From NCBI RefSeq assembly GCF_009709575.1, contig NZ_WIXO01000001.1, positions 4,280,001 through 4,344,000 on the forward strand: 64,000 nucleotides of DNA. Reading direction: 5' to 3'. Numbering within the stretch: position 1 is the first letter of the stretch; each line of letters begins with the position of its first letter. Positions 57,771 through 64,000 of this stretch are shown here, piece after piece. Both the position numbers and the translations under genes were made by a program. Source of the stretch: Streptomyces taklimakanensis. GTDB lineage: Bacteria; Actinomycetota; Actinomycetes; Streptomycetales; Streptomycetaceae. The notes beneath the pieces are model-generated. The model was not told the origin of the DNA and ran no database searches. It saw only the letters and a program-made list of their open reading frames with translations.

Positions 57771-58877
57771 ATGCCTGCACCCGGAGAACTCACCTTCGTC
57801 GCGCCGCGCGGGGCCGCCAAGCCGCCGCGGCACCTCGCCGACCTCACCCCCGCCGAGCGCCGGGAGGCGGTCGCGGCGATCGGCGAGAAGCCCTTCCGCG
57901 CCCAACAGCTGTCGCGGCACTACTTCGCCCGGTACGCCGCCGATCCCGCCGCCTGGACCGACATCCCCGCCGCCGCGCGCGGGAAGTTGGCCGGCGAACT
58001 GCTGCCCGAACTGATGACCGTGGTGCGGCATGTCACCTGTGACGACGACACCACCCGCAAGACCCTGTGGCGACTGCACGACGGGACGCTGGTGGAGTCC
58101 GTGCTGATGCGCTACCCCGACCGGGTCACCATGTGTGTCAGTTCCCAGGCCGGATGCGGCATGAACTGTCCGTTCTGCGCCACCGGGCAGGCCGGGCTGG
58201 ACCGCAACCTGTCCACCGCCGAGATCGTCCACCAGATCGTCGAGGGCATGCGCGCACTGCGTGACGGGGAAGTGCCCGGCGGCCCGGCCAGGCTGTCCAA
58301 CATCGTCTTCATGGGGATGGGCGAGCCGCTGGCCAACTACAAGCGGGTCGTCGGGGCCATCCGCCGCCTCACCGACCCCGAGCCCGACGGGCTGGGCCTG
58401 TCCCAGCGCGGCATCACCGTCTCCACCGTCGGCCTGGTGCCCGCCATCCACCGTCTGGCCGACGAAGGACTCAAGTGCCGGTTGGCGGTCTCCCTGCACG
58501 CCCCCGACGACGAACTGCGCGACACCCTGGTGCCGGTCAACACGCGGTGGAAGGTCCGTGAGGTCCTCGACGCCGCCTGGGAGTACGCCGAGCGGTCCGG
58601 CCGCCGGGTCTCCATCGAGTACGCCATGATCCGCGACATCAACGACCAGGCGTGGCGGGGCGACCTCCTCGGGCGGCTGCTGGCGGGCAAGCGGGCGCAC
58701 GTCAACCTCATCCCCCTCAACCCCACCCCCGGCTCGAAGTGGACGGCCTCCCGGCCCGAGGACGAGCGGGCCTTCGTCGAGGCGTTGGAGGCCCACGGCG
58801 TGCCCGTCACCGTCCGCGACACCCGTGGCCAGGAGATCGACGGCGCCTGCGGACAGCTCGCCGCCACCGAACGCTGA
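57771..58877 (+). CDS. rlmN: Dual-specificity 23S rRNA A2503 / tRNA A37 C2-methyltransferase
   Basis: This 368-residue radical SAM enzyme has the cluster motif GCGMNCPFCATGQAGLDRNL (CxxxCxxC). LSNIVFMGMGEPLANYKRVV, GLVPAIHRLADEGLKCRLAV and VTVRDTRGQEIDGACGQLA with the catalytic Cys follow. Length is typical. GGAGAAG precedes the ATG. Downstream is the TPP riboswitch. Confidence 0.96.
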   Translation: MPAPGELTFVAPRGAAKPPRHLADLTPAERREAVAAIGEKPFRAQQLSRHYFARYAADPAAWTDIPAAARGKLAGELLPELMTVVRHVTCDDDTTRKTLWRLHDGTLVESVLMRYPDRVTMCVSSQAGCGMNCPFCATGQAGLDRNLSTAEIVHQIVEGMRALRDGEVPGGPARLSNIVFMGMGEPLANYKRVVGAIRRLTDPEPDGLGLSQRGITVSTVGLVPAIHRLADEGLKCRLAVSLHAPDDELRDTLVPVNTRWKVREVLDAAWEYAERSGRRVSIEYAMIRDINDQAWRGDLLGRLLAGKRAHVNLIPLNPTPGSKWTASRPEDERAFVEALEAHGVPVTVRDTRGQEIDGACGQLAATER

Positions 58878-58977
58878 GCCGTACCGGGAGACGGGGGCCC
58901 AAGGACGCGGCGGGCCGCTGGTACCGTGGCGGTGACCGCACAGGTCGCACGCAGTGTCGAACATCGAAACAATCGAA

Positions 58978-59096
58978 CCGACAGGGGAGCGCGTACAGCG
59001 CTGAGAGTGCGGTGTCGCCGACCGGCCGGGAGGCCGGTTCCGGGGAGCCGCAGACCCTCGAACCTGATCCGGTTAGTACCGGCGTAGGGAGTCAAC
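58978..59096 (+). promoter_or_regulatory. TPP (thiamine pyrophosphate) riboswitch
   Basis: The conserved CTGAGA (59001-59006) with GCGTACAGCG before it, the variable stem CCGGCC-GGGA-GGCCGG (59022-59037), and the terminal ACCCTCGAACCTGATCCGG (59054-59072) with GTTAGTACCGGCGTAGGGA match the THI element. It controls the ABC importer that begins six bases after it, probably at translation initiation, since GTG 59102 directly follows the element. Confidence 0.95.
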
Positions 59097-59101
59097 ACAC
59101 C

Positions 59102-60181
59102 GTGGTCACGAAGTTCCGGCGCGCCCTGGGCGTCGCCGTCCTCGGCACGCTCACCCTCTCCGCCCTGACCGCCTGCGGCGGTCCGGAGTCGTCCGGCGGC
59201 GGGAAGGGGGACACGAAGAAGGTCACCGTCGTCGCCCACGGCTCCTTCGTGCCCTCCGACGAGGTGCTGAAGGAGTTCACCGAGAAGACCGGCCACACGG
59301 TCGAGGTGCTGGGCGGCGACGACGCCGGCTCGGCCCTCAACCAGGCGATCCTCACCAAGGGCAATCCGCAGGGCGACGTCTTCTTCGGCGTCGACAACAC
59401 CCTCCTCTCCCGGGCCCTGGACGCCGACCTCTTCACCCCCTACGAGGCCGAGGGGCTGGAGAAGATACCCGCCGAGTACCGGCTCGACGAGGAACACCGC
59501 GTCACCCCCGTCGACTACGGCGACGTCTGCGTCAACTACGACCGCTCCTACTTCGACGAGCGCGGTCTGGAGCCGCCGAGGACTCTGGACGACCTCGTCC
59601 GTCCCGAGTACAAGAACCTGCTGGTCACGGAGAACGCCGCCACCTCCTCGCCCGGCCTGGGCTTCCTGCTGGCCACCGTCGCCGAGTACGGCGAGGACTG
59701 GGAGGAGTACTGGGAGAGGCTGAGGGACAACGGCGTCGAGGTCGTCGACGGCTGGGAGCAGGCCTACAACGACCGCTTCTCCGGCTCCGCCGGCGGCCGC
59801 GGCGGCGACCGGCCGCTGGTCGTCTCCTACGCCTCCAGCCCGCCCGCCGAGGTCCTCGGTGCCGACCCGGCCCCCGAACAGGCCCCCACCGGGGTGGCCA
59901 CCGGAACCTGCTTCCGGCAGGTCGAGTTCGCCGGGCTGCTGGACGGCGCCCGCAACCCCGAGGGCGGCAAGGCGCTGCTGGACTTCATGATCGGCGAGGC
60001 GTTCCAGGAGCACCTGCCGTTGCAGATGTTCGTCCACCCGGTGCGCGAGGGCACCGAGCTGCCCGAGGTCTTCACCCGGTACGGCGAGACCATCGAGGAC
60101 CCGCACACCCTGGCGCCGGAGCGGATCGCCGCCGACCGCGAGACGTGGATCAAGGCGTGGACCTCGACCGTCCTGAGGTGA
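59102..60181 (+). CDS. thiB: Thiamine-type ABC transporter substrate-binding lipoprotein
   Basis: A 359-residue lipoprotein. The signal peptide ends LTLSALTACGG with lipobox LTAC, lipid-anchored Cys-25. The mature part follows the periplasmic-binding fold of iron/thiamine-type proteins (GSFVPSDEVLKEFTEKTGHT, VFFGVDNTLLSRALDADLF, DYGDVCVNYDRSYFDE). It lies directly under a TPP riboswitch, so thiamine or a related pyrimidine is the likely ligand. GTG at 59102 is used; its ribosome-binding site GTAGGGAGT is part of the riboswitch 3' end. The stop overlaps thiP. Confidence 0.92.
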   Translation: MVTKFRRALGVAVLGTLTLSALTACGGPESSGGGKGDTKKVTVVAHGSFVPSDEVLKEFTEKTGHTVEVLGGDDAGSALNQAILTKGNPQGDVFFGVDNTLLSRALDADLFTPYEAEGLEKIPAEYRLDEEHRVTPVDYGDVCVNYDRSYFDERGLEPPRTLDDLVRPEYKNLLVTENAATSSPGLGFLLATVAEYGEDWEEYWERLRDNGVEVVDGWEQAYNDRFSGSAGGRGGDRPLVVSYASSPPAEVLGADPAPEQAPTGVATGTCFRQVEFAGLLDGARNPEGGKALLDFMIGEAFQEHLPLQMFVHPVREGTELPEVFTRYGETIEDPHTLAPERIAADRETWIKAWTSTVLR

Positions 60182-61911
60182 GGACGGGAGCCCCGGGCGG
60201 AGACGTGAGGCGGGACACCGAAGCGGGCGGGGGCGCGGCGACCGGCGGCCGCGGCAGGACGGCGGCGGTGCGGCTCGCCCTGATCGCCCCGCCCGCCGCC
60301 TTCCTCGCGCTGTTCTTCGCCTATCCCGTCGCCGCCATCACCGCCCGCGGACTGTACGACGGGGGCCGGTGGCACCCGGAGCGGATCGCCCTGGTGCTCG
60401 GTGAGCCCGGCATCCTCCACGTGGTGTGGTTCACCGTGTGGCAGGCGGCGGCTTCCACCGTGCTCACGGTCGTCCTGGCCCTGCCCGGCGCCTACGTCCT
60501 GGCCCGGTACGACTTCCCCGGTCGGCGCGTGGTGCGGGCGGCGGTCACCGTGCCGTTCGTGATGCCCACCGTCGTCGTCGGCTCCGCCTTCCTCGGTCTG
60601 CTGGGACGGGGAGGACTGACCGAGCAGTGGTGGGGCCTGCGGTTGGACGAGGGGCCCGCCGCGATCCTGCTCGCCCACGTCTTCTTCAACTACGCCGTGG
60701 TGGTCCGCGTCGTCGGCAGCCTGTGGGCCCAACTCGACCCCCGCCAGGAGGAGGCCGCCCGGGTGCTCGGCGCGGGCCGCTGGACCGCCTGGCGCACCGT
60801 GACCCTCCCGGCGCTCGCCCCGTCCGTGGCCGCCGCCGCGGCGATGGTCTTCCTGTTCACCTTCACCTCCTTCGGTGTCGTCCAGGTCCTCGGCGGCCCC
60901 CGCTACGCCACCCTGGAGGTGGAGATCTACCGGCAGACCGCCCATCTGCTGGACCTGCCCACCGCCGCCGTTCTGACGTTGGTGCAGTTCGCCGCCGTCG
61001 CCGCCCTGATGGCCCTGCACGCCCGCGGTGTCCGGCGTCGCGGCGGCGCCCCGGCCCTGGTCGACGCCTCCCGCACCGCCCGCCGTCCGCGCGGGGCGCG
61101 GCAGAAGGCGCTGTTGGCCGCGGTGCTCACGCAGATCACCGTGCTGATCGCGGTGCCGCTCGCCGTGCTCGTGGAGCGCTCCCTCAACGGTCCCGACGGC
61201 TACGGCACGGACTTCTACCGCGCCCTCGCCTCGTCCGACGCCTCCGGCGGGACCTTCGCCGTCGCGCCCTTGGAGGCGGTCGGCAACTCCCTGGCCTATG
61301 CCGTCGCCGCCACCGCCATCGCCCTGACCGTCGGGGGTCTCGCGGCCGTCGCCCTCACCCTGCGCGGGCCCGGCGGCCGGGCCGGACGGCTGGTGCGCGG
61401 TTTCGACGCACTGCTGATGCTGCCGTTGGGCACCTCGGCCGTCACCGTCGGGTTCGGCTTCCTCATCGCCCTGGACGAGCCGCCGCTGGACCTGCGCTCC
61501 TCGTGGATCCTGGTCCCGCTGGCGCAGGCCCTGGTCGGTGTCCCGTTCGTGGTGCGGACCCTGCTGCCGGTCCTGCGGGCCGTGGACGACCGACTGCGCC
61601 AGGCCGCCGCCGTCCTGGGCGCCCCGCCGGCGCGCGTGTGGCGCGAGGTCGACTTTCCGCCGGCGCGCCGGGCGCTGCTGGTCTCCGCCGGTTTCGCCTT
61701 CGCCGTCTCCCTGGGGGAGTTCGGCGCCACCGTCTTCATCGCCCGCGCCGACACGCCCACCCTGCCGGTGGCCGTCGCCCGCCTCCTCGGCCGGGCCGGC
61801 GAGGCCAGCTACGGGCAGGCCATGGCGCTCAGCACCATCCTGATGGTGGTGTGCGCGGCCACCCTGCTGGCGCTGGAGGGCGTCCGCACCGACCGATCGG
61901 GAGAGCTGTAG
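60178..61911 (+). CDS. thiP: Thiamine-type ABC transporter permease, fused two-half protein
   Basis: This 577-residue membrane protein has about 12 helices in two homologous permease halves. The EAA-type loops are QEEAARVLGAGRWTAWRTVT in the first half and LRQAAAVLGAPPARVWREVD in the second. This fused form is typical of ThiP. GTG at 60178 overlaps the thiB stop (GTGA), so the frame's longer extension to 60145 is not used. thiQ follows two bases after the stop. Confidence 0.92.
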   Translation: MRTGAPGGDVRRDTEAGGGAATGGRGRTAAVRLALIAPPAAFLALFFAYPVAAITARGLYDGGRWHPERIALVLGEPGILHVVWFTVWQAAASTVLTVVLALPGAYVLARYDFPGRRVVRAAVTVPFVMPTVVVGSAFLGLLGRGGLTEQWWGLRLDEGPAAILLAHVFFNYAVVVRVVGSLWAQLDPRQEEAARVLGAGRWTAWRTVTLPALAPSVAAAAAMVFLFTFTSFGVVQVLGGPRYATLEVEIYRQTAHLLDLPTAAVLTLVQFAAVAALMALHARGVRRRGGAPALVDASRTARRPRGARQKALLAAVLTQITVLIAVPLAVLVERSLNGPDGYGTDFYRALASSDASGGTFAVAPLEAVGNSLAYAVAATAIALTVGGLAAVALTLRGPGGRAGRLVRGFDALLMLPLGTSAVTVGFGFLIALDEPPLDLRSSWILVPLAQALVGVPFVVRTLLPVLRAVDDRLRQAAAVLGAPPARVWREVDFPPARRALLVSAGFAFAVSLGEFGATVFIARADTPTLPVAVARLLGRAGEASYGQAMALSTILMVVCAATLLALEGVRTDRSGEL

Positions 61912-61913
61912 CC

Positions 61914-62993
61914 ATGGCGTCCCTGCGACTTCGGGCCGTCACCGTGCGGTACGGCGGCCTCGCCGCCCTGGACGCGGTCGATCTCGACGTCGCCGAGCAC
62001 GAGATCGTCTGTGTGCTCGGCCCCTCGGGCAGTGGCAAGTCCACCCTGCTGCGGGTCGTGGCGGGCCTGACGGAACCGGACGCCGGACGGGTGCTGCTCG
62101 CCGGGCGCGACCAGCGTGGGGTGCCGCCGCACCGACGCGGTGTGGGGCTGATGTTCCAGGACCACCAGCTCTTCCCCACCCGTGACGTCGGCGGCAACGT
62201 CGACTTCGGTCTTCGCGTGCGGGGGGAACCGCGCGAGGACAGGGAGGCACGGGTCGCCGAGCTGCTGGAGCTCGTGGGCCTCCCCGGCACCCGGCGTCGT
62301 CCCGTCGCCACCCTCTCCGGCGGGGAACAGCAGCGCGTCGCGCTCGCCCGCGCCCTCGCCCCCCGTCCCGGGCTGCTGATGCTGGACGAGCCGCTCGGAC
62401 AGCTCGACCGGTCCCTGCGCGAGCGCCTGGTCGTCGAGTTGCGCCGGCTCTTTCGCCGGCTGGGCACCACTGTGCTGGCCGTCACCCACGACCAGGGCGA
62501 GGCCTTCGCGCTCGCCGACCGGGTGGTGGTGATGGAGGGAGGCCGGATCGTCCAGACGGGTGACCCCGCCGAGGTGTGGCAGCGTCCCGCCTCCGAGTTC
62601 GTCGCCCGTTTCCTGGGCTTCACCAACATCGTCCCGGCGACCGTGCGCGGGACCGTCCCCGGCACGGCCGACACGCCCTGGGGCGCGGTCCCCGTACCGG
62701 CCGACGCGCCGGCCGGGCCGTGCACGCTGCTGGTACGGCCCGGTGGGGTGCGGATCGAGGAGGCGGACGCCCCCGGGGACGGCGGGACGTCCGGTGCGGG
62801 CCTGCCCTGCACCGTGACGGCCCGCACCCTGCGCGGCGGCGGATTCTCGGAGATCTCGCTGCTCCTGGAGCCGGAGCGCGGACCGGCGCTGGAGGCGTCC
62901 TGCCCGCTGCGCTCGGCACCCGAACCGGGAGCGGCCGTGCGCGTCGTGTTCACCGCCGACGACGTGGTGGTGCTGCCGTCGGAGACGGCGTAG
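61914..62993 (+). CDS. thiQ: Thiamine-type ABC transporter ATP-binding protein
   Basis: A 359-residue ATPase: Walker A LGPSGSGKSTLLRVVAGL, Q-loop FQDHQLFPTRDVGGN, signature LSGGEQQRVALARAL, Walker B LLMLDEPLGQLD and the switch His in VTHDQGEA. The C-terminal 100 residues form a TOBE-like regulatory domain (TLLVRPGGVRIEEAD). It completes the thiBPQ operon under the TPP riboswitch. Confidence 0.92.
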   Translation: MASLRLRAVTVRYGGLAALDAVDLDVAEHEIVCVLGPSGSGKSTLLRVVAGLTEPDAGRVLLAGRDQRGVPPHRRGVGLMFQDHQLFPTRDVGGNVDFGLRVRGEPREDREARVAELLELVGLPGTRRRPVATLSGGEQQRVALARALAPRPGLLMLDEPLGQLDRSLRERLVVELRRLFRRLGTTVLAVTHDQGEAFALADRVVVMEGGRIVQTGDPAEVWQRPASEFVARFLGFTNIVPATVRGTVPGTADTPWGAVPVPADAPAGPCTLLVRPGGVRIEEADAPGDGGTSGAGLPCTVTARTLRGGGFSEISLLLEPERGPALEASCPLRSAPEPGAAVRVVFTADDVVVLPSETA

Positions 62994-63095
62994 CGCGGAG
63001 GCCGCCCCGGCGGGACGATCCCGTCGGCGCGGCCCGTCGGCGGGGTGGGCCTCCCGCGCACCGGCGCCGACACCGACCGCGCGGGCCCGTGCCGT

Positions 63096-63120
63096 CCGCC
63101 CCGGTGCGCCACCGGGGCGG
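63096..63120. terminator. Terminator between thiQ and the convergent membrane gene
   Basis: CCGCCCCGGTG-CGC-CACCGGGGCGG is an 11-bp perfect stem with a three-base loop, 103 bases after thiQ and next to the end of the reverse-strand gene. It probably acts both ways. Confidence 0.75.
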
Positions 63121-63122
63121 TG

Positions 63123-64000
63123 TCACCGTGTCAACGGCGCCGTGGCCAACTCCGCGACCAGCCAGGTCGGCGGCGCCAGCACCGCCAGCACGGCCACCAC
63201 CCGCAGCGTCGCGGCGGCCCGCAGCAGCCGACGGGAGACACCGAGCCGGCACAGCCCGGCGGTGACGGCCGCCCGCGCGGCGCGGAACTCCGCGGCCGAG
63301 CCCAGCGCCGCCGCCACCGCACACACCAGCACCACCGCCGCGCCCAGCACCGTCAGCGGTCCCACGGTGGCCTCCCCGGCCCCGCGCGCCGTCCCGTACA
63401 GGCGGACCGACCCCAGGGCCCCGGCCGTCACCGCGCACAGCACTCCCAGCGGATGCCCCACGCGCGGCGCCTCCTCCCGCAGCGCCCGGCCCGCCAACAG
63501 CCGCAGTACCCCCGGTCGCCCGGCGGCCAGCAACATCCCGCACAGGTGCACCAGTCCCGGCCCGGCCAGCACCAGCCCCAGGCCGATCACCAGCCAGCCG
63601 GCCACCACTCCGACGCCGAGGGCGTCCGGCGGGGAGCCCGGGAGCGGCACCCCGGGGCCCGTGGACGTGGCGAGCCGGTCGGCGGCGTAGGTCTCCACGG
63701 CCAGACCGACCGCGGTGACCGCCACCCCCCACGGCAGGCCGGTGGGCACCGGCGGTGTCCGGCGCGGGAGGGCGGCGGCCGGATCCGGCAGACCGGTGGA
63801 CGGGCCCGGGAGGGCGTCGGACGGGGTGGAGCGCAGTCGGGTCGCCAGCGCGCCGGCCCCGGCCGCCACCAACGGTGGCACGGCCAGCAGCGTCAACGCG
63901 GCGGCGCGCGGCAGCGGACGCCCGGCCCCCAGCAGCTCCCCGGCCGCCCCGGCCAGCGGTACGGCGTCCAGCGCCCCGCCCAGACCGCCGCGCAGGTGCA
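63123..64000 (-). CDS. Multi-helix membrane protein, N-terminal part missing (permease-like)
   Basis: The reverse-strand frame is open from the right window edge to a stop at 63123, about 291 codons, so the N-terminus lies outside; an internal TTG at 63896 need not be the start. At least five hydrophobic helices are visible, for example GVGVVAGWLVIGLGLVLAGP, LGVLCAVTAGALGSVRLY, TVLGAAVVLVCAVAAALGSA and LRVVAVLAVLAPPTWLVAEL. The arrangement resembles ABC-type permease subunits of actinobacteria, but I find no family motif. It converges on thiQ. Confidence 0.6.
   Translation of the reverse strand, partial: HLRGGLGGALDAVPLAGAAGELLGAGRPLPRAAALTLLAVPPLVAAGAGALATRLRSTPSDALPGPSTGLPDPAAALPRRTPPVPTGLPWGVAVTAVGLAVETYAADRLATSTGPGVPLPGSPPDALGVGVVAGWLVIGLGLVLAGPGLVHLCGMLLAAGRPGVLRLLAGRALREEAPRVGHPLGVLCAVTAGALGSVRLYGTARGAGEATVGPLTVLGAAVVLVCAVAAALGSAAEFRAARAAVTAGLCRLGVSRRLLRAAATLRVVAVLAVLAPPTWLVAELATAPLTR

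Noticed and set aside
1..64000. CRISPR arrays, insertion sequences, prophage, integrase or att sites
   Set aside because: No regularly spaced repeats, transposase or integrase motifs, or tRNA-flanked junctions were seen in either strand.
63896..64000. Start of the last reverse-strand gene at the TTG at 63896
   Set aside because: The frame remains open and hydrophobic up to the window edge with no ribosome-binding site at 63896, so the gene is treated as truncated by the window.

Overview
The window reads as ordinary core chromosome of a Streptomyces species or a very close relative. The DNA is very GC-rich, with GTG and TTG starts and strong third-position GC. It carries lineage markers: the sporulation sigma factor WhiG, the developmental regulator NsdA, four adjacent type I signal peptidases (SipW/X/Y/Z), GlnK with its GlnD modifier, and a CofC gene for coenzyme F420. 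The gene order (smc-glcP-ftsY-nsdA-amtB-glnK-glnD-ffh, then rpsP-rimM-trmD-rplS-sip, dprA, whiG, rpsB-tsf-pyrH-frr-cdsA, rlmN) matches what I remember of Streptomyces coelicolor between about SCO5560 and SCO5645. I could not check this.

Layout. 1-6.9 kb: cofC (cut by the window edge), plsC-gpsA-ddl, a DUF3515 lipoprotein, a stand-alone Lrp ligand domain, thiL, thiD and rpmB. 7.2-16.7 kb: a FakA-like kinase, recG, rsmD-coaD, a coiled-coil DivIVA-like protein, yceD-rpmF-rnc and mutM. 16.9-25.7 kb: a secreted CAP-domain protein, acyP, a putative structured RNA followed by a 69-residue coiled-coil protein, smc, the glucose permease glcP and ftsY. 25.9-34.6 kb: a degenerate primase-polymerase-like protein, nsdA, the nitrogen group amtB-glnK-glnD with a GlnR-type box, and ffh. 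34.6-44.7 kb: a methyltransferase, an archaeal-type proS, an SprT-like protein, rpsP-khpA-rimM-trmD-rplS, four signal peptidases and a DUF2469 gene. 44.8-49.7 kb: yraN-yifB-dprA, whiG and a TetR regulator. 49.6-57.6 kb: an M23 protein, rpsB-tsf-pyrH-frr-cdsA and a two-gene accessory islet (DUF4365 protein, HAD-like protein). 57.8-64 kb: rlmN, a TPP riboswitch with the thiamine-type ABC importer thiB-thiP-thiQ, and a membrane protein cut by the right edge.

Functional themes are translation and ribosome assembly (L28, L32, S16, L19, S2, EF-Ts, RRF, RimM, TrmD, RsmD, RlmN, ProRS), co-translational targeting and secretion (Ffh, FtsY, SipW-Z), chromosome maintenance (SMC, RecG, MutM, DprA), lipid and cell-wall precursors (PlsC, GpsA, CdsA, Ddl), thiamine phosphorylation and import, and nitrogen sensing.

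I saw no prophage, insertion sequence, CRISPR array, tRNA or rRNA. No convincing new multi-gene system is present. The best leads are small: a nested RNA-like fold at 18518-18602, a 29-bp element with DnaA boxes present in front of two genes, a primase-polymerase-like protein lacking the usual acidic pair, an in-frame duplication in the DivIVA-like protein, a palindrome-rich insertion at the ThiL N-terminus, and recurrent leaderless-type promoters.
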